64,000 nt of DNA. Origin: Halorussus marinus. Its GTDB lineage: Archaea > Halobacteriota > Halobacteria > Halobacteriales > Haladaptataceae. Positions 39,556-48,670 of the stretch are shown here, piece by piece. The first letter of the stretch is position 1; every line of letters begins with the position of its first letter. Both the position numbers and the translations under genes were made by a program. Location: contig NZ_SBIV01000007.1 in NCBI RefSeq assembly GCF_004765795.1, positions 1 through 64,000 on the forward strand, in the 5' to 3' direction. Below the pieces are notes generated by a model. It made no database searches. It was not told where the DNA came from and saw only the letters and a program-made list of their open reading frames with translations.

Positions 39556-40954
39556 CCTCGAGGATGGCAACAATATCGGAGAGATCGAAGAGACGGAGGT
39601 CATCACGCTCGTCTGCAGCTTCCTCAACGGAGCGTTTGAAGCCAGAACGACTGAACAGGGCGAATTCATAGGTCGGCTCATCACCTCCCTTGGGTGTCCA
39701 GTCGATGTGCTCCACGTCATCTTCGAGATTCGAAAGCACATCATAGCCGAGGGGTGTACTGGTGAACTTCGCTTCGCCAACGATCAGCGTTGACTCGTCA
39801 GTTGGGGCGACGACATCTACCTCTCGGCCCTTGTACCACCACTGGCTTGGCACCTGCGTGAGCTGGTAGTCTGCATAGAGCGCCGGCACCGCCTGGTGAC
39901 AGAGCGATTCGAACGTTTCGCTGACGAAGTCGGGCAATTCCGGTTCGATGAGATCCGCGTAGGCGTTCTCGCCGTAGAGTTCGTACTGTCCCCCGCGGCC
40001 GTAGAGATACCGGAAGTAAAACCGGAACACGGGGTCCCGAATCTGGTATCGCGTCCGCTTGCTGCGTGCCGGGTCGGCGAGTGCTGGATGGTGTTTCTCG
40101 ATGATCTGGAGGGTTTCCAGCCGGTCGAAGTAGTACGACGTGTTGGTGCTCTCGATGCCGGCTCCCTGAGCGATTTCATTCCGACTGCGGTTCCCGCTGG
40201 CCATCGACTCTAGAACAGAAAAATACGTGTTCACCTCGTTGAGTTCCATCTGGAGGACGGTTTCGGGCTCGTCGTGGAGTGGGCCATCCGGGTCGCACAG
40301 CAGCCGTGTGATGTTCTCTCCGAGGTTCTGTGATGAATCGAGTGGGCTGAGATATCGGGGTGTGCCGCCGAAGACGCCATAGACGAACACCCGTTCTTCG
40401 GGATCGTACGTCGGCACGAACTCCTGGATGGAGCGAAACGGCAGCTGGGTGAGTTCGAGGCGGCCATTCGGTGTCTGGGATACCCGGCCGTAGAGTGGCG
40501 CACCGCCATCGAGGACGTGCGTATGAATCATACCGATTGCAGAGCCTGTGAGTACGAGCGTTGCCTGACTCTCGTCGACAGCCGTATCCCACAGGTGTTG
40601 AATGACCGACGGAAGTCCCTCGTTCGATTCGATGAGGTACGGGAATTCGTCGATGACGATGATGGCGTCTCTGTCGGTGAGGTACGTCAAGAGCGGTTCC
40701 CATTCCTCTTTGACGGCCGTGATGTCTGGATAGGTCGTCGCTGCTGCTTCGACGAATCGCCTGAGCTGTGTCGTCGCTGTTCCCTGGACTGCCTGATAGT
40801 ACACAGCATCGTCGCGGTCGGCAATCGATTGGCGGACAAGTTCGCTCTTGCCGATTTGACGGCGCCCATAGATAATGGCGAGCTCTGCAGCCTCACTCTC
40901 GTAGAGGGCCTGCAACCGATCGAGTTCATCGAGCCGATTGACGAACTGGTCCAT
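39548..40954 (-). CDS. Archaeal ATPase with DUF234 nuclease-like domain, 468 aa
   Basis: ATG 40952-40954 (MDQFVNRLDELDRLQALYES). Residues 20-230: archaeal STAND-like ATPase, Walker A GRRQIGKSEL, Walker B IIVIDEFPYL, then VLTGSAIGMI. A middle winged helix (RNEIAQGAGIESTNTSYYFD) follows. Residues 330-468: DUF234, with REVDVVAP...LIVGEAKF fitting a PD-(D/E)xK-like core. Typical of mobile archaeal DNA; the exact role is unknown, with defence or element maintenance proposed for relatives. Confidence 0.85.
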   Translation of the reverse strand: MDQFVNRLDELDRLQALYESEAAELAIIYGRRQIGKSELVRQSIADRDDAVYYQAVQGTATTQLRRFVEAAATTYPDITAVKEEWEPLLTYLTDRDAIIVIDEFPYLIESNEGLPSVIQHLWDTAVDESQATLVLTGSAIGMIHTHVLDGGAPLYGRVSQTPNGRLELTQLPFRSIQEFVPTYDPEERVFVYGVFGGTPRYLSPLDSSQNLGENITRLLCDPDGPLHDEPETVLQMELNEVNTYFSVLESMASGNRSRNEIAQGAGIESTNTSYYFDRLETLQIIEKHHPALADPARSKRTRYQIRDPVFRFYFRYLYGRGGQYELYGENAYADLIEPELPDFVSETFESLCHQAVPALYADYQLTQVPSQWWYKGREVDVVAPTDESTLIVGEAKFTSTPLGYDVLSNLEDDVEHIDWTPKGGDEPTYEFALFSRSGFKRSVEEAADERDDLRLFDLSDIVAILEGD

Positions 40955-41098
40955 ACACCCAGTCGTGGTGGGAGATACATACGTGTTTCGAGTTTTAGAG
41001 GCAAAACTATAATAGTCTGAACGATAATATCCTGGACTCTAATATGGCGAGGTAATGTTCGACGAAGGTCAGAATGCTCCCTGCGGACGCAGAAAAAG

Positions 41099-41138
41099 GT
41101 AACCAACAGATCAGAAAACACCGCCTTTGCGTGGTTAA
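41099..41138. repeat. Degenerate dispersed repeat IR-x
   Basis: Left arm GTAACCAACA has one change. The right arm is damaged (GCGTGGTTAA). It directly precedes a fragment of the ArdC-like gene end, as IR-9 does at 56949, so it is the decayed partner of a duplication. Confidence 0.7.
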
Positions 41139-41195
41139 CTGGGTAAGATGAAAATTCGCCCTCGAACACCCTTGATGAGTTCTTCTGCCGTTCGA
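41136..41195 (-). pseudogene. 3' fragment of ArdC-like gene
   Basis: About 60 bp match 56987-57046, the last codons of the ArdC-like gene (GAAAATTCGC, GATGAG, TCTTCTGC in order), with scattered changes. No other part of the gene remains. Confidence 0.65.
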
Positions 41196-41231
41196 TTAAT
41201 TGTTATTGCGCCCTACCTCGTACCATCACGT

Positions 41232-41720
41232 ATGAGCGAAACCGACACTGGCGCGGCCGATGCAGGGCCGTTCGCGGAACAGCAACGGCTGTTCAAGCTG
41301 CTGTCCCAGGATACGCGCCATCTCATCATCCAGGAGCTGCTGGGCCATCCCGCCCATCTGATGTCGCTCGCCGAACTCGAGTATATGACCGGAAAGAGTC
41401 AGGCGGCCATCAAAGACCAGTTGGAGACGTTGATCGACGCCGGGCTCCTCACACGCTACACGTACGATCCAAGCGAGGGGAAACGTGATCTCCCCGCCCA
41501 GTTCTACGGATTTACGGAGCGGGGCGTCGAAGTCCTCCACGACTACAAGTATCTCCGTGGGCTTCCGGTCGCACGCGCCCTCTACGAGAACACGCGCAAG
41601 ACCGAGAAAATCGAGCGCCACGAATCGGCCCCTCGCCCGGAGCTTCCGGATGCCGTCGCGGCAGCCCTCGAGTTCGACGAGCCCGATCTCGACGCCGTCG
41701 ATGGTGGCACAAACTCGTAG
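41232..41720 (+). CDS. Winged-helix regulator, 162 aa
   Basis: ATG 41232 (MSETDTGAADAGPFAEQQRL). Winged helix (LLSQDTRHLIIQELLGHPAHLMSLAELEYM; QAAIKDQLETLIDAGLL), wing DLPAQFYGFTERGVEVLHD, then an acidic tail. Related in layout to 38681-39094. Convergent with the AbiEi-like gene. Target unknown. Confidence 0.75.
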   Translation: MSETDTGAADAGPFAEQQRLFKLLSQDTRHLIIQELLGHPAHLMSLAELEYMTGKSQAAIKDQLETLIDAGLLTRYTYDPSEGKRDLPAQFYGFTERGVEVLHDYKYLRGLPVARALYENTRKTEKIERHESAPRPELPDAVAAALEFDEPDLDAVDGGTNS

Positions 41721-41782
41721 TTCGTCGTCGAACAGCACCGTTCTCGACGCTGCAGAGAAGGTACGCGGACTTCGTACCTTGG

Positions 41783-42613
41783 TCAGGACTCCATGGGCTC
41801 CAGCATGGCTGGCTCGACGTTGATCCGGAGGCGATACGTACTGTCGGTCGACCCGGTGTCGGGTCGCGTGGGGTCCAGTGGGGAATAGCCACTCGTGAAC
41901 GACGCGACGAGCTCTTCGCGGGCGGGGAGGTTAATGCCGAGCTGGTCGGCGAGGTAGACGATCCGCTTGGTCGCCGCGCCGTTGTCGAGGCGCTTGAGAT
42001 ACTCGCCGACCGTGTCCCAGTCGCAACCCCGTTCGTCGGCGGTGCGCATCGCGGTCGCAAGTTCCCGAAGACCACCACAGAACTCGGGGTGGTCCGCACA
42101 GTCGACCAGCGTCTTTTCCAGGTCGCTGACCTGAACGGTCGTACCCTCGACCGATGTCGGCTCAACGCCGAAGAATTTTCCCTCGGTGACTGTCGTGACG
42201 CGGTACGAAACACCGTGGATCTCCCGGCTTTGCGCTCGGGTCGGCGTAACGACGTACACCGTCCGTGGGACCTGTTCGGTCAGCCCGTGGTGGCTGAGGG
42301 CGCTGTAGTAGCCGATGTACATTGGATCGGCGACGTGGGCGGCGATGAGGTACTCGTTGGTGGTGTACAGGCCCTCTTCACCGGCTGCGAGTGGGATGAT
42401 GAGGTATCGGCCGGGAAACAGTCGGTCGAGCCAGCCCTTCTCGGTGAGCCGGGAGGCAATCTCGCGGGCGGTGTTTGGGGAAACCTCCAGCGTCGTCTCG
42501 ATATCGTCAACGGAGATGATCTGGTGCCCCGCGCCAGCGAGTCGTGCAAAGAGTCGACTTTCTCGAGTCGAGAGCCCCTGGCGTATATTTTGCGATTGTT
42601 CTATGAGACTCAT
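41783..42613 (-). CDS. AbiEi-family antitoxin-like regulator, 276 aa
   Basis: ATG 42611-42613 (MSLIEQSQNIRQGLSTRESR). An N-terminal winged helix (ISVDDIETTLEVSPNTAREI) ends in WLDRLFPGRYLIIP. The AbiEi core follows: EYLIAAHVADPMYIGYYSAL, then TTVQVSDLEKTLVDCADHPE. AbiEi proteins repress and neutralise AbiEii nucleotidyltransferase toxins. No AbiEii gene is adjacent, so it is an orphan here; the nucleotidyltransferase at 55265 is a distant candidate. Confidence 0.8.
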   Translation of the reverse strand: MSLIEQSQNIRQGLSTRESRLFARLAGAGHQIISVDDIETTLEVSPNTAREIASRLTEKGWLDRLFPGRYLIIPLAAGEEGLYTTNEYLIAAHVADPMYIGYYSALSHHGLTEQVPRTVYVVTPTRAQSREIHGVSYRVTTVTEGKFFGVEPTSVEGTTVQVSDLEKTLVDCADHPEFCGGLRELATAMRTADERGCDWDTVGEYLKRLDNGAATKRIVYLADQLGINLPAREELVASFTSGYSPLDPTRPDTGSTDSTYRLRINVEPAMLEPMES

Positions 42614-42681
42614 ACCTGCGTTTCTTACATAGAATATAGTCTCAGACCTGCTTTAGCCTTGCCTCATCCTTCTTAGCTTCC

Positions 42682-42722
42682 TTAACCAACACAAAATCAT
42701 CCAATAGATATGTGTTGGTTAA
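42682..42722. repeat. Dispersed inverted repeat IR-6
   Basis: TTAACCAACA, 21-nt spacer, TGTTGGTTAA; arms extend to 12 bp (TTAACCAACACA/TGTGTTGGTTAA). Lies between the divergent AbiEi-like and PIN/HEPN-like genes, 68 bp from the former's start. Confidence 0.95.
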
Positions 42723-42938
42723 GAATCGTGGAGACTGTGGATGAACAAATCGGATGTGGCAGATTCTGTCGGCAATATCTTCCAACCCCGTCTTCTGGCT
42801 GGTCCAGCTATTGATGTGACATTGGATCGAGTTCGAATTAGTCATTCGATACAAAATTCCGATCGTATTCAAAAACAAGGTGGAGGGGCTTGTTGACGTG
42901 TCCACAGCGTTGACTTGCCGGCACTACGAGACACAGGT

Positions 42939-44378
42939 ATGAACCCACGCGATATCATCCGTCGAGACCATGATTCACGTGACGGTGAGGGCCCGCTGCG
43001 CGTACTGGTGGATACCGCGTCACTGAACGAGCAGCTCGCCGATGGTAACGATGCCGCCCAGCGGGTACTCGACTATGCAGCGAACCGCGAGTTCGAATTC
43101 ATTCGGTCGCCAGACACGCCACGGCATGAGGAGCTTGAGTGTATCCCACCGTATACAATTGAGACGGCAGAGAACGGGGCTCGAGTTGTCCGGAGCGATG
43201 ATGATGGGGAGCAAACAACCACGTCATTCTCGCACCTGTTCGGATATCAGGAACGGGCGATTCGGCGGACTACAGCACGAGTCTTCTCGGATGACGTCGA
43301 CGCGTATGCGACCGAAGTAGAGGACGTCACCGATCGAGAGCTGGCGACAGTCCGGCAGGTGTTCGTCCACGCCGCGCTCAACCATCGTGATGAGGGACAC
43401 CTGTTCATCACGAACCGAGCGGTCCTCCTCACCAACCGACGGTGGTTCGAAGCGCACTTCCCCGGTGGGCAGTTGAACATCATGAGCCTCAGCGAGGCAG
43501 TCGAATATCTCGGGCTCTACCTCCGGTACCGGGAGCAGTTCTACGCTAGTCCGAACCTCACCGTCGGAATGTTCGGCTGGTACTGGCATCTCTTCCGGTC
43601 GTTGGTTCCGCGGTATCACGTGGAGGCCGACGCAAATGACGACTATCTACGAGGATTTAGCATCCGATTTCAGAACTTGCTTATCGCCGTCGATGAGATT
43701 GGCTATCAGTATTTCCAGGAGCCAGATAACCGGACGCAGCTCAACGTCCAGTACCATTTCGACAATGCGATCTCCCTGATCACCGGCGTTTTCGATACAC
43801 TTGCCCTCAAGACCGCGGAGAAGTATGCTATCGACGACATTCGAAAAGAGTTCATCTCGCTCTCGAACAACCGGGGACGGGACTTTCTGGACGAGGTTCG
43901 GGAGGCAAACACTGATCTTCGTGATCACATCGCGGCCCACATGGCGTACATCAATCTGCTCTATGTTCTCCGACCGCTTGTAGTCCATCGCGGAGGATAT
44001 CAGGACAGTCTCCTCGAGGATGCTAATCAGGGTTGGACAGCAGGAGTCATCCCGCTTGACCGGTTCAATGAGGCAGATCGAGATGCCTTCGAGCGGTACT
44101 ACCCCGAGATAGATGACGATCCCTTACCCTATGATCCGCTCACTGAGTGGGGCTTGTATCAGGCAGACTGGGCTGATGCGGGCTACATCGAACCATACCA
44201 CTTCATGAAGGCCGCAGTGAAGACGCTCATCCAGTTTGCTAATGCGTACCTCCAGTTGCTCGGCTATCCGGATTTCATCGAGCAACACAGAGAGGACGAT
44301 CAGGGAGCGACGTTCATCGATACCTGTGATCGAATCCGTCAAACCGGCTTGACCGGCTTCTATCAGGTGTTCCCGTAG
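42939..44378 (+). CDS. PIN-like plus HEPN-like fusion, defence candidate, 479 aa
   Basis: ATG 42939 (MNPRDIIRRDHDSRDGEGPL). The N-terminal 190 residues look PIN-like: LRVLVDTASLNEQL gives the first Asp, and DEGHLFITNRAVLLTNRRWF supplies later acids. The C-terminal half is helical with YINLLYVLRPLVVHRGGYQ, fitting an HEPN RxxxxH pattern. PIN and HEPN are RNase folds. A single-gene abortive-infection system is possible. Domain calls are by eye and tentative. Confidence 0.55.
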   Translation: MNPRDIIRRDHDSRDGEGPLRVLVDTASLNEQLADGNDAAQRVLDYAANREFEFIRSPDTPRHEELECIPPYTIETAENGARVVRSDDDGEQTTTSFSHLFGYQERAIRRTTARVFSDDVDAYATEVEDVTDRELATVRQVFVHAALNHRDEGHLFITNRAVLLTNRRWFEAHFPGGQLNIMSLSEAVEYLGLYLRYREQFYASPNLTVGMFGWYWHLFRSLVPRYHVEADANDDYLRGFSIRFQNLLIAVDEIGYQYFQEPDNRTQLNVQYHFDNAISLITGVFDTLALKTAEKYAIDDIRKEFISLSNNRGRDFLDEVREANTDLRDHIAAHMAYINLLYVLRPLVVHRGGYQDSLLEDANQGWTAGVIPLDRFNEADRDAFERYYPEIDDDPLPYDPLTEWGLYQADWADAGYIEPYHFMKAAVKTLIQFANAYLQLLGYPDFIEQHREDDQGATFIDTCDRIRQTGLTGFYQVFP

Positions 44379-44429
44379 CTATCTCCGACAGTCAAGGGAA
44401 CTGGCTGAAAGAGACTGTAATAGGCGTCT

Positions 44430-45053
44430 TCAGCTCTTCCTGAACGGTGTGGGAATCCCGTCCGCAGTAAAGCGAGCGACTGCTCCGCAGCTGGGACACT
44501 CATCGACGAACGCACAGACTCGAAGCGAGGTTTCTAACTCACGAACGCTCCCGCACACGGAACACTCGTACGCGGTGCGATACCGGACTGATGGACGGTG
44601 CTGTTGCCGTCGTGTGCGGGAGGTCTCTGTCGGTGTCGCTCTGCCGTGAGACGCTGCTGACGGGGATCGCTCCTGGTTCGTCATGGACTGCTCGTGATCG
44701 AGCTGCCAGGCCGAATCGGGAAGCGTGTCATAGATGCGATCTGGCTTGCTGATTCCCACATCGAGAGCAGCAGGCTCGGCTGGGTCGCGTGCGTCATCTG
44801 ATCGGGGCTCATCGACTGAGCTCCCGTCGACGTGTGATGTGTCTCGGTGACCCAGAGGATCCGTCTGTGCCCATACACCGAGTTCGACGGCCTCTGCCTG
44901 CTCGTAGAGCACGCCATCGATGGCGGCCGCCAGTTCAGCGAGTGGCTCGGAGATCTCGGACTCGCCGTGTTTCTCGACCGCGTTCTCGAACAGCCATTCG
45001 CGGAGCGTCCCTGCAGTCTCTCTATCGACTGTATATGATGGAACAGCCTTCAT
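44430..45053 (-). CDS. Zinc-ribbon hypothetical protein, 207 aa
   Basis: ATG 45051-45053 (MKAVPSYTVDRETAGTLREW). N-terminal helical domain (LAELAAAIDGVLYEQAEAVE), a long disordered Ser/Thr/Arg linker, and a C-terminal zinc ribbon (YECSVCGSVRELETSLRVCA...CPSCGAVARF). Possibly nucleic-acid binding. Monocistronic. Confidence 0.65.
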   Translation of the reverse strand: MKAVPSYTVDRETAGTLREWLFENAVEKHGESEISEPLAELAAAIDGVLYEQAEAVELGVWAQTDPLGHRDTSHVDGSSVDEPRSDDARDPAEPAALDVGISKPDRIYDTLPDSAWQLDHEQSMTNQERSPSAASHGRATPTETSRTRRQQHRPSVRYRTAYECSVCGSVRELETSLRVCAFVDECPSCGAVARFTADGIPTPFRKS

Positions 45054-45245
45054 TCGTTTCTCACTCCGCTCCTCGTGGGTACGACAAACCTACAGAATTC
45101 GTAGATTCCGTTGAGAGTGGCTCTTACGGATGAATCGGCCTTTCAGACACGAGTCGAACCTTAGCAGTTCAGAATTGGGAGCTGTTTGGGCACGGAACCA
45201 CCTAATACAAAGCGGCTGGTAGAAGGACGGAGAAAGTAGAGACCG

Positions 45246-45833
45246 ATGGTTACGTATGATTTGTCGAGGATGGATGTGGGATTGATTGCAGAGATGATTG
45301 CAGGGCGATACGGGGGTTTCCCAGAGCCGCTGGAGGAGGCGATTATTACACACGTGATTGACCGGCCTGAGGGGAAGAAGTATAGCAGAGACGACATCCG
45401 GATTCATTCGAAGAGTCGGAATCTGACGGAGGAAGTTCATATAGGGGTATTGGAGGGTGTTACGTTGCCGGAGGATGGTGACTGGGGGTATTCGCAAGGC
45501 TGGATACCTGACGATATTCTCATGGTGCAGGCACTGACACCAGTGGAGGGCACGCCAAGTCCGCCCCATTCGCGAGAGGAGGTAGACCCGACGACGGATC
45601 TGTTGGCGTACTATGCGGTGGAGGTGAAAGCGGTATCGAGTGGGAATCGGGTTAGGTTGACAGAAAATCAGCAGGAGAGTTTGGCAACTGTAAGCAAGAA
45701 AGTGGACCGAGTTCATCCGGTTATCGTAATAGTCGACGTAGGTGACCTCCCGGAATCGGCGGAGGTTGAGGTTGATATCTATGAGGAGTCAGTTTGGGCG
45801 GACGGTCAGATGTCGAAAACCGTCCGGAGCTAG
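45246..45833 (+). CDS. PD-(D/E)xK-like nuclease candidate, 195 aa
   Basis: ATG 45246 (MVTYDLSRMDVGLIAEMIAG). AT-rich compared with its surroundings. Near residues 125-165: LAYYAVEVKAVSSGNRVRLTENQQESL, a good fit for the ExK core followed by the conserved LTxNQ helix of DUF3883/VRR-type restriction-endonuclease folds. The upstream acid could be D in the PTTDLLAYY segment. Monocistronic, probably acquired; may act in defence or DNA repair. Confidence 0.65.
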   Translation: MVTYDLSRMDVGLIAEMIAGRYGGFPEPLEEAIITHVIDRPEGKKYSRDDIRIHSKSRNLTEEVHIGVLEGVTLPEDGDWGYSQGWIPDDILMVQALTPVEGTPSPPHSREEVDPTTDLLAYYAVEVKAVSSGNRVRLTENQQESLATVSKKVDRVHPVIVIVDVGDLPESAEVEVDIYEESVWADGQMSKTVRS

Positions 45834-45987
45834 TTCCAGATATAGTCTCACCAGCTGCGTGACGCGCCTGTCAGCGAGGTTGTGGCTGCGCGCGCAGCGA
45901 CCGCAGGGAGCGAGCACGGAGCGGTGGGTGGGGCGGCGGGGCGTCCACGGGCGGTGGTCGCCACTAAAAAACGGGGGAGCGCCCCGT

Positions 45988-47067
45988 TCAGCGCAGGGTG
46001 TCCTGTTCCGCTTCGAGGCCGACACCCGGGTCGTCGGTGCCGTGTTCAGTTTCGTAGGCATCGACGAGCTCCCGACTGTACCGCGCGATCCGGTTTCTGG
46101 ACGTCGGCACGATCGTGCTCGCCGCCACAGCGACCTGCTCCTGGGTGAGGTGCTTGCGCGAGAGCAGGCGATCCGCCGCGTACAGCGCTGACGCCGCGAC
46201 GGTGCACCGTGGCGTTCCCGGCCCGACCGGCACCTGATCGCCGAGTTTCATCAGGTGTTGGGCCAGTCGCCACGTCCGCACGGCTCGCGCCCCGGGGATG
46301 GCGTCGTCATCGAGGGCGTCGACGACCGCCATCACGGCGTTGGGTCTGATGAGCGGCGCGTCGAACCCGCATTCGCACCGTATCTTCCGCGCCGCAGCGC
46401 ATACCCGCTCGTGGGGCGCTTTGGTGTGCGTCGCGACCGCGACGTCGATCTCGTCCCGGTCGACCGATGAGGCCCGCGCGGCTAGGAGGACGGCGCCGCC
46501 GGCGAGTGCCTCCCAGGCCATCCGTCCGCCCGGCAGCCGCGCTTCCGAGGCGCTTCGGAGGAACTGTGCTGCCATCTTGACGACGTGGTCCGGCAAGCTC
46601 AGGTTGCCGCCGATCATCTCGACGTCCCGCAGCCCCTCGTTGAGCCGCTTCGTTCGCTTGCGCTTCTCGCCGAACTGCATCCGCTTGTGCCACTTCCGGA
46701 GGCTTTGGACCTTCTCCCACTGCTCGTTGCTCAGGGGATTACCGCGACCGTCGGTGTTCCGCCCGATCTTCGTGTGCAGGCCCTTGTCCGTCCGCAGCGG
46801 GTCCACCGTCTCGATGCTCTGGTCGGCGTCTCCGACCAGCCCCAGGTCGTTCAGCGTCGGGCTCAGGTCGACCCACTCGTCGGCAACGATCAGCCCACAG
46901 TCCGTGCAGAACGACTGCTCGTCTTCGGTGATCACCTGGCCCTCACACTCCGGACAGGCCGACCGCCCCGACGGTTCGTGTTCGACCGTCGACTCGTGAC
47001 CGCGTTCCTCGGTGGTCGTATTCTGTACGTCCGAAACCGTCTTTTCGCTCGCGTTGTTACTCGACAT
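45988..47067 (-). CDS. tfb: Transcription initiation factor TFB, 359 aa
   Basis: Archaeal TFIIB homologue that recruits RNA polymerase to TBP-bound promoters. Zinc ribbon CPECEGQ...CTDCGLIVADEWVDLS, B-reader/linker RNTDGRGNPLSNEQWEKV, then two cyclin folds (KMAAQFLRSASEARLPGGR; KLGDQVPVGPGTPRCTVAAS). ATG 47065-47067. Haloarchaea carry several tfb genes, often on plasmids. More GC-rich than nearby cargo. A 19-bp perfect hairpin lies about 90 bp upstream. Confidence 0.95.
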   Translation of the reverse strand: MSSNNASEKTVSDVQNTTTEERGHESTVEHEPSGRSACPECEGQVITEDEQSFCTDCGLIVADEWVDLSPTLNDLGLVGDADQSIETVDPLRTDKGLHTKIGRNTDGRGNPLSNEQWEKVQSLRKWHKRMQFGEKRKRTKRLNEGLRDVEMIGGNLSLPDHVVKMAAQFLRSASEARLPGGRMAWEALAGGAVLLAARASSVDRDEIDVAVATHTKAPHERVCAAARKIRCECGFDAPLIRPNAVMAVVDALDDDAIPGARAVRTWRLAQHLMKLGDQVPVGPGTPRCTVAASALYAADRLLSRKHLTQEQVAVAASTIVPTSRNRIARYSRELVDAYETEHGTDDPGVGLEAEQDTLR

Positions 47068-47767
47068 TGCAGTAACCCGAAGGCGCTCACCACAGCGCCC
47101 GACACCCCGTGTTCCAGCACGGGGATTTCCTCGACGTCACGACCGACAGAGCCGTCTGCGCGCTCTCGCTCGCGCCTTCGCGAGCGCCCTACCGGGCGCG
47201 AGCGAGAGCGCGCCCGCACGGAGGGATACAACCAGCGCCGCGCGCCGACCCGCCCGGAGCGAGCGACCAGCGGAGAAAGCGTGGGGGGTGAGCAGCCACG
47301 CCGCGCAACCCCCCGCGCTTTCCCGCTGGCGTCGAGGGCACATTCAATTTAGCCCGGCAGTCCGCCCGCTACTGCAGGCAGACCGCCCGGAATGGTCGGT
47401 CGCGAGCGACGCGGAGGGCGCCAGCGGCGAGCGGCGCGGGCCGTTCGAGAAACACCGGACAGCCGATGTCGTCGTTCGCTATCCCGAGCGCCAGCCTGGC
47501 GGACTCAGAAAGGGCGAGGCCGTCTCGACCGTTCTCCGATCCCGCAAGCACCGAGTCCAACGAGACGCGCAGCGTGGGTCGCGGGTAGTCGAGCGGTCGA
47601 GGGCTTTCTTTGCTGTCTCCGATGCCACGCGAGCAGGGAGCAGTATCTCACGAGCAAACTCGACGGACGTGACCCTGATGGCTAAGGGAGTTAGCTGTCG
47701 AGATACCGCTAGTATCGGTGAGCCGGCCAGTTACAGATGTCTCCGTCGCTGATGTGGCAGAAACCCA
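47068..47767. other. GC-rich intergenic region upstream of tfb
   Basis: About 700 bp with no gene I can support, although long open frames exist because of GC content. Contains CCCCGTG-TTCCAG-CACGGGG (47105-47124) and the 19-bp hairpin at 47158-47213. The first resembles hairpins at IS1341 ends, so element remnants are possible. Confidence 0.5.
47158..47213. promoter_or_regulatory. 19-bp perfect hairpin upstream of tfb
   Basis: The left arm at 47158-47176 (begins GCGCGCTCTCGCTCG) and the right arm at 47195-47213 are perfectly complementary, with an 18-nt loop. If the tfb transcript begins upstream it would lie in the leader. It could be a terminator for the GC-rich region, or a regulator of tfb. 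Confidence 0.7.
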
Positions 47768-48247
47768 TTACTCGTCCTGGAGTGCGGCGTAGATATCCGC
47801 ATGCCGCCGGCCGTCGAGGGCCCCCATCTCGAGGGCAATCTTTCGACGTTCGGCGTCGCTCTCGGCCGCCTGATACCGCTCATACAGCTGGCGGACCTCG
47901 GCATCAACCGCTGTCGGGTCGCCATCGTAGACGTCGACGTCGTCGGGGGCAGCGAGATCGAGTGGCTCGTCTTCGAGATCCGCTTTGAGGAGGCGGAACC
48001 GCTGAGCGGTCTCGGCGCCGACCAGCTGCGTGACCGTCTCGAAGTCGAGTTGGTCGTCGTAGTACTTCGTCGCGACGAGCTCCCGGAACGGCTCACTGTC
48101 CGCGGTCTTGTCGAGATACTTGCGGAGGGCCTCGATGAGCAGGGCAGATCGGTTCGTGTCGTAGACCTCCGCAATAGCGTCGAGGCGCTCGACGAGCGAC
48201 GCCGGCGAGTGAAAATGAACTCGCTGCAACTCGTCGCTTGGGTCCAT
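47768..48247 (-). CDS. Ribbon-helix-helix protein, 159 aa
   Basis: ATG 48245-48247 (MDPSDELQRVHFHSPASLVE). An N-terminal ribbon-helix-helix (QRVHFHSPASLVERLDAIAEVYDTNRSALLIEALRKYL) is followed by a segment like UPF0175 (YYDDQLDFETVTQLVGAETA). The tail is helical. Such proteins often act as antitoxins; no toxin gene follows, so it stands alone. Confidence 0.7.
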   Translation of the reverse strand: MDPSDELQRVHFHSPASLVERLDAIAEVYDTNRSALLIEALRKYLDKTADSEPFRELVATKYYDDQLDFETVTQLVGAETAQRFRLLKADLEDEPLDLAAPDDVDVYDGDPTAVDAEVRQLYERYQAAESDAERRKIALEMGALDGRRHADIYAALQDE

Positions 48248-48335
48248 ACGATGCGTACGTTTCGGACAGACGCTGGTAACGGTTTCGGGGCTGTACAGTA
48301 CACGCTCTGAGCGTCAGGAATCGGGAATGTCGAAC

Positions 48336-48668
48336 TCAATCGTCACTCTGTGCGGGCAGCTCTGCCAGGAACCGGGTGGCTGTTGTCCCGATTCGGACGC
48401 CGTCGACGTTGTCGACGTCAAGGTCCGCCGTAGCAGTTCGAAACGGATACTCCTCAACGAGAACCCGATAGATAACGGTCCGAATAGTCTCCGAGCCATA
48501 TCTGTCGACGACAGTCGCCATCGCTTCGTCTAGGTGGGCGTTTTGGTGGTCCACACGTGGGTGCTCTGCTCGCTCGAGAACAAGGTCGACGACGTCATCG
48601 ATCGGTGGATGCTCGGGGTTCCCGGTGCGCTCACGAACGTCATAGAGTGGCTCAGAGCCAGTCATCAT
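48336..48668 (-). CDS. Hypothetical protein, 110 aa (intact paralogue of 117-344)
   Basis: ATG 48666-48668 (MMTGSEPLYDVRERTGNPEH). Helical with ADEAMATVVDRYG-like segments; the C-terminal 40 residues (ATADLDVDNVDGVRIGTTAT) are missing in the truncated copy at 117. Follows the zinc-ribbon gene by 2 nt, so the two form an operon. Function unknown. Confidence 0.65.
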   Translation of the reverse strand: MMTGSEPLYDVRERTGNPEHPPIDDVVDLVLERAEHPRVDHQNAHLDEAMATVVDRYGSETIRTVIYRVLVEEYPFRTATADLDVDNVDGVRIGTTATRFLAELPAQSDD

Positions 48669-48670
48669 AC

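Noticed and set aside
47012-47752. 246-residue open frame upstream of tfb
   Set aside because: Overlaps the 19-bp hairpin and the tfb start, with high Arg/Ser content typical of antisense frames in GC-rich DNA.
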